Positions 1 to 8,825 of a stretch of 39,022 bases of DNA are shown in pieces. Position numbers and translations under genes: made by a program. The DNA comes from Ornithomonoglobus_A sp045649025 (GTDB lineage: Bacteria > Bacillota > Clostridia > UBA1381). The stretch is taken from assembly GCA_045649025.1 (NCBI GenBank), contig JAZRPB010000005.1, forward strand, positions 1 to 39,022, written 5' to 3'. The stretch's first letter is position 1; every line of letters starts with the position of its first letter. The notes beneath the pieces are model-generated. The model did no database searches. It was not told where the DNA came from and was given only the letters and a program-made list of their open reading frames with translations.

Positions 1-1641
1 GTAGTTGTAGTAGTTTTCTATTTTAGCTGAAACTGTTGCTTTTTGGCCATCTACTGTTATTGATGGGTCGAATGTACCCTTGTTGTGTAGACCAAGCATT
101 TTAGATGCTGTACCCCACTTGTCTGTGCCTGCAATAAATGCCTTTGTTGCACTCCAGTTATTTCCGCTGATTGTTGCAAGTGCTTGAGCATCAACATCTG
201 TGAAGTCTTCGAAGTCTTCTTCAAATTCTGTATTTACTGTAAATGCGTATAGCTTATCAGCAAATGAAAGTGTGAATTCTTCGTCTCTTGGCAACATTTC
301 TTCAAATGTAACACGAACTGTTGTATCATCAAGAGTTGTGTTTGAAATTACAACTTCGTTACCTTCTGCGTCTACTATTTCAACAGGTAGATATTCGCTC
401 TCGTATGGTACGCCGCTAAATTCAATATCAACACCGTATACATCGGCATAAATATCTGTTACTGTTGGAATTTCTCTTTCTTCATATTCACAAGTTGTAA
501 CAACAACGTCGTCTATTAATGCTACGCCATAATTACCATTTGTATAACCAAATTTATTAGTAGTTACTGTTGGCAAAGCATCGCCTGTAAGAGTTGTTGA
601 ATTTGTCATTTGTGGAATTGCTTCGCCTGTGAAGTCTGCAAAAAGAGAAACGTCAGCTTCGTTAATTCTCATTGCCACATTTGAAACTGCCAACGGACGA
701 GTTATAGGATCAGCACTTATATCTCTCATTCCGTCTATTCTCTTTGGACTCCATATTCCTTCGCCATCATTAAACAAATTCATTATACGTTGCTCTGTGT
801 ATGGAGGGTTTGCTACGTCGTAACCGTTACCGATTAAACCAATCGCTGTGCCTGTTGGCTTTTTATAATAATCCCCATCAAGCTCTGTTGGGATATCAGA
901 ATTACCTACGCCATACGCTCTTCTCATCAATTTGGCACCATTTTCACCAATTATTTCCTGGTTGTTGCCGCGCACCTCTACGCTGTCTCTTAATTGTCTT
1001 AAACTGTAGAAGTTTGTTGCGTTGCTTTCACCAAACCATAGATATGTATTATCTAACCAGAAAGCATTTGCTGGGCTCTTTGTAAGTCCGTAGTTGTAGT
1101 AGTTTTCTATTTTAGCTGAAACTGTTGCTTTTTGGCCGTCTACTGTTATTGTTGGGTTGAATGCACCACTGTTGTGTAGACCAAGCATTTTAGAAGCTGT
1201 GCCCCACTTTTCTGTGTCTGTAATAAATGCCCTCGATGCACTCCAGTTATCTCCTTCAAGTATAGAAACAAAATTTTCAGTCTCATCATCTGTGAAGTAC
1301 TCGAAGTCTTCTTCAAATTCTGTTTTAACTGTAAACATATACTGCATATCAGCAACTGAAAGTGTGAATTCTTCGTCTCTTGGCAACAAGTCTTCAAATG
1401 TAATACGAAGTGTTGTATCATCAAGAGTTGTGTTTGAAATTGCAACTGGGTTACCTTCTGCGTCGACTATTTCAAGGGATTGATAGTCGGGTACGTCGTT
1501 GAATTCGATATCAACGCCGTATACATCGGCATAAAAATCGGTAACATCTGCTGCGCTTGCAATTGTTGGGAAAGCTATTGATGTAAGCACCATTGAAGTT
1601 GCAATTGCTGTAGATAAAACTCTTTTAATAAAGTTTTTCAT
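1..1641 (-). CDS. Secreted repeat protein (surface/carbohydrate-binding type), 3' end outside window
   Basis: An open minus-strand frame of 547 codons without a stop, running off the left edge. It starts at an ATG preceded by GGAGA. Residues 1-31 form a signal peptide (KR, hydrophobic core, cleavage near ASA-AD). The mature protein opens with a YADVYGVDIEF motif and an Ig-like stretch, followed by an acidic EEDFEYF motif that begins a region resembling a concanavalin A/LamG-like beta-sandwich. About 361-363 residues later the whole unit starts again (second YADVYGVDIEF, then EEDFEDF), so at least two tandem copies exist. The neighbour upstream (2041-5166) has the same N-terminal motif and is a paralogue. 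No catalytic motif is visible. A cell-surface adhesin or polysaccharide-binding role is inference. Confident that it is a gene, unsure of its function. Confidence 0.85.
   Translation of the reverse strand, partial: MKNFIKRVLSTAIATSMVLTSIAFPTIASAADVTDFYADVYGVDIEFNDVPDYQSLEIVDAEGNPVAISNTTLDDTTLRITFEDLLPRDEEFTLSVADMQYMFTVKTEFEEDFEYFTDDETENFVSILEGDNWSASRAFITDTEKWGTASKMLGLHNSGAFNPTITVDGQKATVSAKIENYYNYGLTKSPANAFWLDNTYLWFGESNATNFYSLRQLRDSVEVRGNNQEIIGENGAKLMRRAYGVGNSDIPTELDGDYYKKPTGTAIGLIGNGYDVANPPYTEQRIMNLFNDGEGIWSPKRIDGMRDISADPITRPLAVSNVAMRINEADVSLFADFTGEAIPQMTNSTTLTGDALPTVTTNKFGYTNGNYGVALIDDVVVTTCEYEEREIPTVTDIYADVYGVDIEFSGVPYESEYLPVEIVDAEGNEVVISNTTLDDTTVRVTFEEMLPRDEEFTLSFADKLYAFTVNTEFEEDFEDFTDVDAQALATISGNNWSATKAFIAGTDKWGTASKMLGLHNKGTFDPSITVDGQKATVSAKIENYYNY
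1..1641 (-). repeat. Tandem ~1.09-kb intragenic repeat
   Basis: Bases 1-49 recur almost exactly at 1090-1138, and the stretch around 431-453 recurs around 1514-1536. The offset shifts from 1089 to 1083 because of a small in-frame indel. The unit encodes the Ig-like plus sandwich-like module of the secreted protein. The copies differ by scattered, mostly conservative changes, so the duplication is not fresh. Confidence 0.85.
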
Positions 1642-1700
1642 TTTATCTTCTCCTTTTCTATATTTTTGGTTTTGGTTCTTTTGGGGTGTGTATTAATTTT

Positions 1701-1791
1701 CCCCGTTACTTTTTGGGTAGGCACTATGTATTGCCCCCAACAAGCTCTCGCATCAACATTAGGGGGATGTTGCTGCGGGGGTTTAACGGGG
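1701..1791 (-). promoter_or_regulatory. Structured 5' leader with possible pseudoknot
   Basis: Read on the minus strand, this part of the leader of the 1-1641 gene is enclosed by an 8-bp stem (CCCCGTTA at 1701-1708 against TAACGGGG at 1784-1791). Inside is an 11-bp hairpin (1750-1776, one mismatch), whose loop has five C residues in the RNA. These can pair with the five G residues of the RNA at 1734-1738, which gives an H-type pseudoknot inside a closing stem. The architecture is riboswitch-like, but I could not match it to a known class. Confidence 0.4.
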
Positions 1792-1830
1792 ATTATTAAA
1801 TCACCCTCTTAAACCTTTTCCTTTGGCCGT

Positions 1831-1857
1831 TGTGTTTTAAATAGAGGATAAAACACA
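1831..1857. repeat. 9-bp inverted repeat in leader region
   Basis: TGTGTTTTA and TAAAACACA separated by 9 bp. It could be an operator or a leader hairpin of the 1-1641 gene. A further imperfect inverted repeat (CATCC..GTGC against GCAC..GGATG, 1872-1910) lies next to it. Confidence 0.4.
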
Positions 1858-1927
1858 GACTGCCCTTTTTTCATCCGATGTGCGTTTTTGGAGGAGCTGC
1901 ACAGGGGATGTTTTTTTGTGTATATAA

Positions 1928-1977
1928 AATCCTCTGTTTAGACAGTTATGTGAATGTGTGTCTAAAAAGGAGATTTT
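1928..1977 (-). terminator. Bidirectional terminator-like hairpin
   Basis: TTTAGACA (1937-1944) pairs with TGTCTAAA (1959-1966), and the stem extends outward through AATCCT/AGGAGATT. There is a T-run on the plus side and an ATTTTATAT tract on the minus side. It lies about 65 bp after the stop of the 1041-aa gene, so it probably ends that transcript. Confidence 0.5.
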
Positions 1978-2040
1978 TTAAATTATAGGGGTTAGGGAGC
2001 CCCTTTGAGTAATGATATTAAATAGGAAGAAACTCCTGAT

Positions 2041-5000
2041 TTATTCGGTGTCTATTAATTCATATACCGACATTGGTGCTCTGTTGGTGGTGTTATCCCA
2101 AACAAACACCTTAACCGACTTTGTTTTTCTTCCTAAATTATTAAGACTAAATGTTACATTGCTTCTTTGTGCGGCATCAAGACCTGGTACAGTATTGTTA
2201 TAATATGCACTTAACATCTCGCCATTTTCGCCATATGCAACTGCAACCACTGCCATATTCATATCTTCGGCGGTGTAGTTTACCAATGTGATTGAACCTT
2301 CTGCCGCTGTGGCAGTTGCCCAGTCGCCGCCTGTTGGAGTAACACTCATTGCGGCTGCAACTATGCCTGTTTCTTCATATACCTTAAATGCTGTAATTTC
2401 TATATCGTCAAGGCTGTAGTAGCCTGTTTCGGCTGAAACATATTCAATAGAACCCTTTTTCTGTGTGCTTGCCATTGTTACAGGTCCTATTCTTTGTTCA
2501 AAAACGCCTGTGGAAATATTTTTTACATAAACAGTTATTGTGTTACCTGTTTTTACTATTCTTATTGTGTTACCGTCTTTTGGGGTGGTAGTAGATACTG
2601 TTTGTTCTGCACCTGTTGTGGTAAGCACCTTTCCTGCAAACGGATAAGATTCTTCGGCAGATGAGAATGCCTCGCCTGCATTATATACAAACAGTGTGCC
2701 GTTTGACATCCTATAAGCATCACCTGATCTTTCATGATCGAGCGCTGTGTTCGAGTAATTTGTGTCGCTTCCGCTATTTCTGTCTCTTAGCTGTAAATTA
2801 CCTGCCATGAAGTATAACCAGTTATAGTTGCTGGTGTTAGTCTTATTAAAGTGAAATTGATCATACAGGAACGGTTCGTTGTACTTTTTCTTGGTTGATC
2901 CTGATCCGGTATTGTCTCTTATTGGGTACAGCGCCTGATGCTTGAATTCAATTGTGAGGTTTTCCATGTCGCTTGTGCCAAGCTCTTTTACTGTTCCGTC
3001 TTCGTTATAGGTTGTGTTTGTGGAGAAAACAAACGTACCGCCTGCTTTATAACCACGATGGTTTGGTGTTTCGGATGTATCCCAACGGTCTGCCTGTGTT
3101 TTTGCAGTTATGGCACCGGGGATTGTGTCTCCCACTGTTGTGCCCTCGAAGTCTTCAGATGCAACAATTTCTTGTGCAAACTTTTTACGGAAGTCTTTTT
3201 TTGTGCCCACAGCCTCTGTGCCAAAGCCTTCCGGAATAAAGATTTCGTATTCTGTACCCTTTTCCATTGTTGGGAAAGCAACGTTTAGCTTGCCGTCTGT
3301 GGTAATTGTTGCTGTTGTAGACATCACTTCACCTGTTTGTGTGTTAAGTATTTCAACACCAGTTGTTGGCGTTGCCGTGTCTATTGTTTGGTCGAATTCT
3401 ACCACTACTACACCAAGGTTACCTGTAACCTCTGTTGGTGTTGCTTCTATTTGTACAAAATCTACAACGTATTCTGTTTGAGCTGTAACCTTATAGTTTG
3501 TATCTCCGTAGCCTTGTGCGATAACTACTTTATATGTATTATCCACCGCAAAAGCGTTTGGTGCAATCTTTAACACATCATCTTCCTTTGTGAAGGTGAT
3601 ATTAGCATAAGGAATTTCTGTGTATGTGCTATCGTCGGCACCAATTGCCTTTTTATATACTGTTATATAACCACTCTCGGTGGTTGTTATTTCCTCTATA
3701 TTTCTGTCGAAAGTGATGTTGATGCTTGTTGGAGTAAGCTGCTTGTTTGTTATTGCCATTGGAGTAGGGGCAATATCTTTTTGAAGTGTGAAACCTGCTG
3801 CCTCTTCAACTCTTAAATCACCAACGCCAAAGCCGTTAGGAATTATTACTGTGTAGTTATTGTCTGCTGTAATGCCTTCTGTAAGGACAATGTTTAGAAT
3901 TGATTTATCGGTTTCATCAACTGTGATGACTTTTTCTACCTCTGTTTCGTTTTCTTTTACAATGATTGTATCTAACGATACAGGGCCTATGCCTGTTAGC
4001 TCTTCGTTAAAGTCTAATGTAAGCTTTGTTGTGTCGCCATTAAGAGTTGGCGCTGTGATTGTGCCCGATGGTATGGGTGAAAGGTCTTCGGTGTACATTG
4101 TAACACGAACATTGTCGATTACTGCAAGACCTCTGTTTAGATTTGTAAGACCTATTACGAAATCACCTGCGGTTGTTTCAACAGAGGCATCGGTGTGTGT
4201 AACGGCTTCTGCATCAGCAAAGCCTGTGATTGTTGTGCCGTTTGTTCTTAATGCAATTGCTCTTTCGGTTGATTCGTTTGTTCCGTCAACTGCAGTATCT
4301 TTTGAAACAACCAAACTGCCTGCATTCACAAGCTTACCAAAACCGTAGTTGCCGTCACTGTCATTGGGAATAACATAACCTGTATTTCCTACAGCTGTTG
4401 TATATTCTGCTGATGCATTGGTTGTTCCAACCTCAAACGAGTTATATGTTAACAACAGCTTGCTTGCTTTTGTATACTCTGTGCTACCTGTTGTTTGTGA
4501 TCTTGAAAGCACAGAAATGTTAACCTGTCCCTCGGTTGCCACCGCATTTGCAAGACGATTTTTTCTGTAGCCCTTTATATCTGCCATAAAGGTTGCATCC
4601 GATAAATTCTCGAAAGTATCAATATCGGTGATTGCAAAAGCACCGTTTGTTACACCAACCTCGGTGTCGCCATTAACCTTTCTCACAAACGCACCGCCGT
4701 CACCTGCTGTTAGTGAATAGTTACCGTATTTGTTTGAAAAGCTCTTTGTGTCGACTATGTCCTCACCAGGTAATGCGCCCGTGTAGGTATCATATGTAAG
4801 GTTTTCAAAATCCTCATAAAACATTGTTTTAATTTGGAAGTCTTTTGTTTCGTCACCGATTGTTAATGTATACGGTGTGTCAACATCAAGAAGTTCGCTG
4901 TTATCAGGAGTTACAACAACCTTTGTTTCAACATCAGTTGATACTGTTGCTGTTACGGCAACAGCTGCTCCGCCCTCTTTTTCTGCAAGAGATATGCTGC

Positions 5001-5166
5001 TCTCTGCCGCCTCTGCATCTCCTGCTGTGGTGAAGTCTATTTCGATGCCATATACATCGGCATAAACCTTTTCCACCGTCGACTCACCCTCGGCGATGAT
5101 GCTTATTGCTGCAAGCGGTTGTAAGCTCATAACCGCTGCGAGTAGTAAGGCAAGTTTTTTCTTCAT
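2041..5166 (-). CDS. Large secreted multi-domain surface protein (1041 aa)
   Basis: Complete gene. An N-terminal signal peptide (MKKK, then an Ala/Leu-rich core, about 25 residues) precedes the motif YADVYGIEIDF, shared with the downstream paralogue. A first beta-sandwich-like region starts at about residue 114 (YEDFENL). Three SbsA/Big-like Ig repeats follow at about 375-665, each ending in a similar strand (YTVIIPNGFG, YKVVIAQGYG, YEIFIPEGFG). A second sandwich region starts with SEDFEGTTVGD at about 672. The last 75 residues (ending near VKVFVWDNTTN) resemble a C-terminal module often seen in clostridial extracellular enzymes. No cell-wall sorting signal or catalytic residues could be recognised. 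Likely exported and involved in surface attachment or glycan binding; this is inference. Confidence 0.85.
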   Translation of the reverse strand: MKKKLALLLAAVMSLQPLAAISIIAEGESTVEKVYADVYGIEIDFTTAGDAEAAESSISLAEKEGGAAVAVTATVSTDVETKVVVTPDNSELLDVDTPYTLTIGDETKDFQIKTMFYEDFENLTYDTYTGALPGEDIVDTKSFSNKYGNYSLTAGDGGAFVRKVNGDTEVGVTNGAFAITDIDTFENLSDATFMADIKGYRKNRLANAVATEGQVNISVLSRSQTTGSTEYTKASKLLLTYNSFEVGTTNASAEYTTAVGNTGYVIPNDSDGNYGFGKLVNAGSLVVSKDTAVDGTNESTERAIALRTNGTTITGFADAEAVTHTDASVETTAGDFVIGLTNLNRGLAVIDNVRVTMYTEDLSPIPSGTITAPTLNGDTTKLTLDFNEELTGIGPVSLDTIIVKENETEVEKVITVDETDKSILNIVLTEGITADNNYTVIIPNGFGVGDLRVEEAAGFTLQKDIAPTPMAITNKQLTPTSINITFDRNIEEITTTESGYITVYKKAIGADDSTYTEIPYANITFTKEDDVLKIAPNAFAVDNTYKVVIAQGYGDTNYKVTAQTEYVVDFVQIEATPTEVTGNLGVVVVEFDQTIDTATPTTGVEILNTQTGEVMSTTATITTDGKLNVAFPTMEKGTEYEIFIPEGFGTEAVGTKKDFRKKFAQEIVASEDFEGTTVGDTIPGAITAKTQADRWDTSETPNHRGYKAGGTFVFSTNTTYNEDGTVKELGTSDMENLTIEFKHQALYPIRDNTGSGSTKKKYNEPFLYDQFHFNKTNTSNYNWLYFMAGNLQLRDRNSGSDTNYSNTALDHERSGDAYRMSNGTLFVYNAGEAFSSAEESYPFAGKVLTTTGAEQTVSTTTPKDGNTIRIVKTGNTITVYVKNISTGVFEQRIGPVTMASTQKKGSIEYVSAETGYYSLDDIEITAFKVYEETGIVAAAMSVTPTGGDWATATAAEGSITLVNYTAEDMNMAVVAVAYGENGEMLSAYYNNTVPGLDAAQRSNVTFSLNNLGRKTKSVKVFVWDNTTNRAPMSVYELIDTE

Positions 5167-5231
5167 TTTCTTCTCTCCTTCTGTCTTTGTTGTTCTTTTT
5201 AATGGGATTTTTTGAGTTTGTTGTCACCTTG

Positions 5232-5250
5232 CACAATCGCACATATTGTG
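5232..5250. promoter_or_regulatory. Palindrome CACAAT-N7-ATTGTG
   Basis: Inverted repeat in the leader of the 1041-aa gene. It shares CACAA/TTGTG half-sites with two compact palindromes upstream (5427-5440 and 5497-5510), so it may be a third, spaced operator. Confidence 0.35.
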
Positions 5251-5323
5251 TAAAATGACAAGCCGCTTTTTGTGTTCTTTTTTTGTTTTTAAAACCACTT
5301 ACCCCATTATCTTCCTATCATAT

Positions 5324-5352
5324 ATTTTACACTATTTTGTCAAATTTGTCAA
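5324..5352 (-). promoter_or_regulatory. Sigma-A-type promoter of the 1041-aa secreted protein
   Basis: On the minus strand TTGACA (5347-5352) and TAAAAT (5324-5329) are spaced by 17 bp. The predicted start lies near 5317, leaving a leader of about 150 nt before the ATG at 5166. Confidence 0.6.
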
Positions 5353-5426
5353 TATATTTTTCTTATCTTTGTTTGGTAAAATTTAGTTCTTTTTTTGTAT
5401 TTAACTGTGGTTTTTTATATGATGTA

Positions 5427-5440
5427 CACAATATATTGTG
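5427..5440. promoter_or_regulatory. Perfect palindrome CACAATATATTGTG
   Basis: A 14-bp perfect palindrome about 75 bp upstream of the -35 of the secreted-protein promoter. Its centre is 70 bp from that of the next palindrome. Candidate transcription-factor site; the regulator is unknown. Confidence 0.4.
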
Positions 5441-5496
5441 GTTTTTAAGGCTATTTGTTGCATTTTTTAAGGCAATATTTTACATTTGGGGGATTG

Positions 5497-5510
5497 CACA
5501 AAATTTTGTG
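5497..5510. promoter_or_regulatory. Perfect palindrome CACAAAATTTTGTG
   Basis: A second 14-bp perfect palindrome with the same CACAA/TTGTG ends as the one at 5427-5440. The pair suggests a cooperative operator upstream of the secreted-protein gene. Confidence 0.4.
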
Positions 5511-5643
5511 TTATTTTTGTGCATTTTGCATAAGGGGGTATTTGCGCCTCCGTCATTCTGACGAACGTCCCGTTTGTTTGGGTTTTTTCGTCATTGCGGA
5601 ACTCATAAATGCGTTCCCTACGGGGTTTGTTTACAAATTGTAG

Positions 5644-5665
5644 GGGAGGGGTTTTGCCCCCTCCC
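5644..5665. repeat. G-rich intergenic hairpin (GGGAGGG family)
   Basis: GGGAGGGG pairs with CCCCTCCC around a short loop, preceded by TAG and followed by GTTT. Related hairpins lie at 8826-8847, 17735-17756 and 20853-20874. Confidence 0.6.
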
Positions 5666-5684
5666 GTTTATGTTGCAGCGACAA

Positions 5685-5715
5685 CAAAAAAACGAGAGAG
5701 CAAAACGCTCTCTCG
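5685..5715 (-). terminator. Intrinsic terminator after the NagB-like gene
   Basis: On the minus strand CGAGAGAGC and GCTCTCTCG form a 9-bp stem with a 5-nt loop, followed by seven T. It lies 20 bp past the stop of the gene at 5735-6673. Confidence 0.85.
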
Positions 5716-5734
5716 CAAAAATTTCTTATTCTTA

Positions 5735-6673
5735 TTAGTTACATTCTGCCACTAACGGTCCTGCTAATTCCTTTAAATAGAACAGCTTTCCAGGAAGTGT
5801 TGGCATAAACGTTGATGTGATGTGCATATCTGGTCCATAGTGAAGAGTTGTTAAAAAGCTCATTCCCTGCCAGCCCATTCCTCTGCCAAGTGCTCCGTCG
5901 CAGCCGCCAATAATATAGTCTGCTTGCAAGAACAAGCCAGGACCTATTGTGTTGGCTGTGCATGGAACAAGTGTTGAACGGCTTTTAAAGCTTGTGATTG
6001 CATTTTGCTCTATTGTTAGTGGGTGAAGCTTTGCACCAATACGATAGTTTTGTTTCTTCCACTCTTCAACACTATCAAATTCTGCTGCAAATTGAGGCTC
6101 CCAGAATGCAATATGAAACATTCTGTCAATCCCGAAAATTAAAGCAAGCTTTACGCCCTCTGCCTTTAGCTTTGCAATTTTTTCAGGATATGTTGGAAGG
6201 TTATCCTTTGTTGCAAAGTTACGCTGTGACGGCGGAATGGTGTTTTCGCCAAGCTTATCGAAAAACGCTTGCTTCATACTATATTCAAATGATGCAGGGT
6301 TGCTGCTTGGAAGTGTATTACCTTCAGCATCTGCCCATTCGTCCATATTAAATGTATACACATGGTCACAGTTAACATTCCATTCCTTTAAGAAGAATAC
6401 TGCCCATTTATACATTCCCATTGGACCAACAGGTAAAATCATTGCTAATTTTTCTCCGTTGTCGCGTGCTTTTTTTATCTGCAACGCTATTTCGTGACCC
6501 ATATATGTATCAAATTCGCCAAGGTCGTTACATTCTATTGGATTAAAGTCCTTGTGCCAGAAATCCTCTCTTGCAACGCCTTTATCGCAGCACTCGTCTA
6601 TTTTCTTCATATCCCATCCCTTTGGGTAGAAATTTTCAAGCAAGCTGCCCTTTACTGTTGACATAAAATCCAT
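5735..6673 (-). CDS. Glucosamine-6-phosphate deaminase-like (NagB/RpiA fold) protein
   Basis: The protein is 312 aa. NagB-family hallmarks are visible: a phosphate-binding PVGPMGMY at 81-88, an acidic MDEWAD at 110-115 where NagB has its catalytic LDE, and GIDRMFHIAFWEP at 181-193, matching the conserved G..HIAF.EP loop. NagB opens and deaminates glucosamine-6-phosphate to fructose-6-phosphate. This version is longer than classical NagB (about 240-265 aa), with an extra N-terminal 50 residues, so the exact sugar phosphate is uncertain. It is the second gene of a minus-strand operon, 33 bp after the PfkB-type kinase, which suggests kinase and isomerase/deaminase act on the same sugar. RBS GGAGG precedes the ATG. 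Confidence 0.75.
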   Translation of the reverse strand: MDFMSTVKGSLLENFYPKGWDMKKIDECCDKGVAREDFWHKDFNPIECNDLGEFDTYMGHEIALQIKKARDNGEKLAMILPVGPMGMYKWAVFFLKEWNVNCDHVYTFNMDEWADAEGNTLPSSNPASFEYSMKQAFFDKLGENTIPPSQRNFATKDNLPTYPEKIAKLKAEGVKLALIFGIDRMFHIAFWEPQFAAEFDSVEEWKKQNYRIGAKLHPLTIEQNAITSFKSRSTLVPCTANTIGPGLFLQADYIIGGCDGALGRGMGWQGMSFLTTLHYGPDMHITSTFMPTLPGKLFYLKELAGPLVAECN

Positions 6674-6706
6674 TTTTATTTCCTCCTTAAATTTTATTTA
6701 TTGGTT

Positions 6707-7651
6707 TTACTTATATTGCTTATTTGCAAATTCTAAAATCTCGTCGTATGATTTTATTCCGCTTGTTGCGCCCTTTTCCATAACGCAGTGTGCACCTGTG
6801 GCATTGGCAAATTTTGCACATTCCTCAAAGCTCTTGCCTCTTGCATATGATGCTAAAAAGCCCGAACAGAAGCTGTCGCCCGCACCTGTTGTATCAACGG
6901 CCTTAACACCTGTGCACGCAGGTATCATTTTGCCTTGCTCTTCTTTTGTTTTGCGTATATAGCAGCCCTTTGAGCCAACCTTTATTACAACCGAGCCAAC
7001 ACCGTTATCGAAAAATACGTCGGCAATTTCGTTTAAATCGGTCTTTTTTGCAATTTCAACTGCTTCGTCTATGCTTGGCATAAACACGTCTATGTACGGC
7101 ATACTCATATTAAGCAGCTCGCCCCATCTGCCCGACGCATCGTAGCAAACATCAAGGAATGTGGTTTTGCCCAGCTCCTTGCATTTTTTTAGGAAATTCA
7201 TTGTTTGCTCGCCGTCAAATGTATTCATTAAAAATGAGCCTGTAACAAACACAACGTCGCTTTCTTCTATTACGCTCATATCAATATCGTCTATTGAAAA
7301 TGCAGCATTTGCACCAACACAATGGAAAAACGACCTCTCGCCAGTGGTGTCTATCATAAGCACCGAGGCTGATGTTTGTACAGTTTTGTCGGCTTTCAGG
7401 CCTTTTGTGTTGATGCCCTCGCTTTCAAGACGGCCTCTTAAATATTCGCCAAACATATCATCGCCGACCATACCAACCATATTAGATACTACACCTAATT
7501 TTTTTAAGTTAATTGCCGCCGTCATAGCGTTTCCGCCATTGTGCATTGTAATTGAATTTACAGGCTCCAAAAGTCCCTTTTCGGGATATTTTGTAACGCT
7601 TTCAACAATTACATCGGCAACTAAAATTCCAACACAAGCTATTTTTTTCAT
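6707..7651 (-). CDS. PfkB/ribokinase-family sugar kinase
   Basis: The protein is 314 aa, the normal length for the family. The N-terminal GG motif is MHNGGNAMTA (36-45). The C-terminal signature DTTGAGDSFCSGF (253-265) holds the anion hole and the catalytic Asp259. These enzymes phosphorylate a sugar or nucleoside hydroxyl with ATP in the cytoplasm; the substrate cannot be read from the sequence. It is the first gene of a two-gene operon with the NagB-like protein and is transcribed away from an AraC-type regulator that probably controls it. An AAAGGAAG ribosome binding site lies upstream of the ATG. Confidence 0.88.
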   Translation of the reverse strand: MKKIACVGILVADVIVESVTKYPEKGLLEPVNSITMHNGGNAMTAAINLKKLGVVSNMVGMVGDDMFGEYLRGRLESEGINTKGLKADKTVQTSASVLMIDTTGERSFFHCVGANAAFSIDDIDMSVIEESDVVFVTGSFLMNTFDGEQTMNFLKKCKELGKTTFLDVCYDASGRWGELLNMSMPYIDVFMPSIDEAVEIAKKTDLNEIADVFFDNGVGSVVIKVGSKGCYIRKTKEEQGKMIPACTGVKAVDTTGAGDSFCSGFLASYARGKSFEECAKFANATGAHCVMEKGATSGIKSYDEILEFANKQYK

Positions 7652-7786
7652 TCCTGTATCTTCCTTTATTTTATTTTAATCTGCTTTTAACATATTTTAC
7701 GAGCACTCACAAAAACAGCATTTCCTTTTTACCAGAACATCACATCTGTTTATATGAGACGACTATTTAAAAGTTGTTAAAAAACA

Positions 7787-7815
7787 TTGACTTATCCTTT
7801 CATTTATTATATAAT
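7787..7815 (+). promoter_or_regulatory. Promoter of the araC-type gene
   Basis: TTGACT (7787-7792), 17-bp spacer, TATAAT (7810-7815). The predicted start near 7822 gives a leader of about 128 nt before the ATG at 7950. Confidence 0.7.
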
Positions 7816-7949
7816 AAGAACGAACAAATGTATTTAACATTATTAGCTTATTTTTTAACATTTCTTCCGCAAACGAACGTCCCGTTTGTTTTGAGCTTTC
7901 TCCACAGGCTCACAATAACATTGTTTTGCAAAAAAGAAAGGACAAATTT

Positions 7950-8825
7950 ATGTTTGAACACCAACCAATCCAACAGGAAATAGAAATAGAGGGCTTTAAC
8001 TGTCTTTATTATTTTGAGTTTGGTAAAAGCTTTTCACACACCCCCGAAAAGCACAACTTTTGGGAAATGGTGTATGTAGACAGCGGCTCTATTATTGCCA
8101 TAACAGACGGCATTGGCATTAAGCTTGAGCAAGGTCAGCTTATATTTCACGAACCAAACGAAATTCACGCACATGTGAGCGATAATGAATCGTCAAACAA
8201 TATGCTTGTTGTGTCGTTTACGTGTAACAGTTCTGCCATGGGGTTTTTTAAAAGAAAAACCTTTAATGCCGACAAGAGCATTAAAACCTTGCTTTCACTT
8301 TTTATTGATGAAGCAAAACGAGCACTCACAACCATTCCTGGTGATTACAACCACAAGCAAAATCTTGACTTTTCAAATGCTGAATTTGGCTCACACCAGA
8401 TGCTTTGCTGTTATTTTACCGAGCTTTTAATAAAGCTTATACGAAGCGGCGAGGCAGGAAATAAAAAGCTGTTACAGAGTGAAAAGTCACATAACATTGC
8501 ACAAAACAGCCTTAATGAGCTTATTGTTGACTATTTAAAGGAAAATGTTTATTCCTCCATTTCGCTTGCAGACGTGTGTGAGCACTTTATTATGGGAAAA
8601 ACCCTGCTTTGCAACACCTTTAAGGAAAACAACGGGGAAAGTATTATGAGCTTTTATAACAGACTGAAGCTCAACGAAGCAAAACGTCTGTTGCGGGAGG
8701 AAAATACATCTGTTACCGAAATATCGGAGCAGTTGGGTTATTCTTGTATACATAGTTTTTCAAGAGCATTTAAGAGAAAATTTGGCTACACGCCATTGGA
8801 ATATAAAAATAAAGTGGCACAGTAG
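7950..8825 (+). CDS. AraC-family transcriptional regulator
   Basis: I chose the ATG at 7950 because AAAGGA sits 7 bp upstream; an in-frame TTG at 7926 would place that site inside the gene. The product has 291 aa. The N-terminal 100 residues look like a cupin sensor domain (HTPEKHNFWEMVYV, then GQLIFHEPNEIHAH). The C-terminal third has two helix-turn-helix motifs of the AraC type, with the signature ISEQLGYSCIHSFSRAFKRKFG and the terminal FGYTPLEYK. Such proteins sense a sugar or metabolite and activate nearby catabolic genes. The divergent kinase/NagB-like operon is the obvious target, by inference. Confidence 0.9.
   Translation: MFEHQPIQQEIEIEGFNCLYYFEFGKSFSHTPEKHNFWEMVYVDSGSIIAITDGIGIKLEQGQLIFHEPNEIHAHVSDNESSNNMLVVSFTCNSSAMGFFKRKTFNADKSIKTLLSLFIDEAKRALTTIPGDYNHKQNLDFSNAEFGSHQMLCCYFTELLIKLIRSGEAGNKKLLQSEKSHNIAQNSLNELIVDYLKENVYSSISLADVCEHFIMGKTLLCNTFKENNGESIMSFYNRLKLNEAKRLLREENTSVTEISEQLGYSCIHSFSRAFKRKFGYTPLEYKNKVAQ

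Noticed and set aside
1699..1791. Leader as a known c-di-GMP-I or -II, THF or fluoride riboswitch
   Set aside because: The conserved cores of those classes could not be found in the sequence; it is therefore listed only as a structured leader.
2938..3481. Several plus-strand frames of 78-162 codons opposite the 1041-aa gene (also 3860-4348)
   Set aside because: They lie entirely inside a confident minus-strand gene, have biased residue content from its repeats, and lack ribosome binding sites.
5283..5561. 92-codon plus-strand frame rich in Phe and Leu
   Set aside because: It overlaps the promoter and palindromes of the secreted-protein gene, has no ribosome binding site, and its composition is that of T-rich intergenic DNA.
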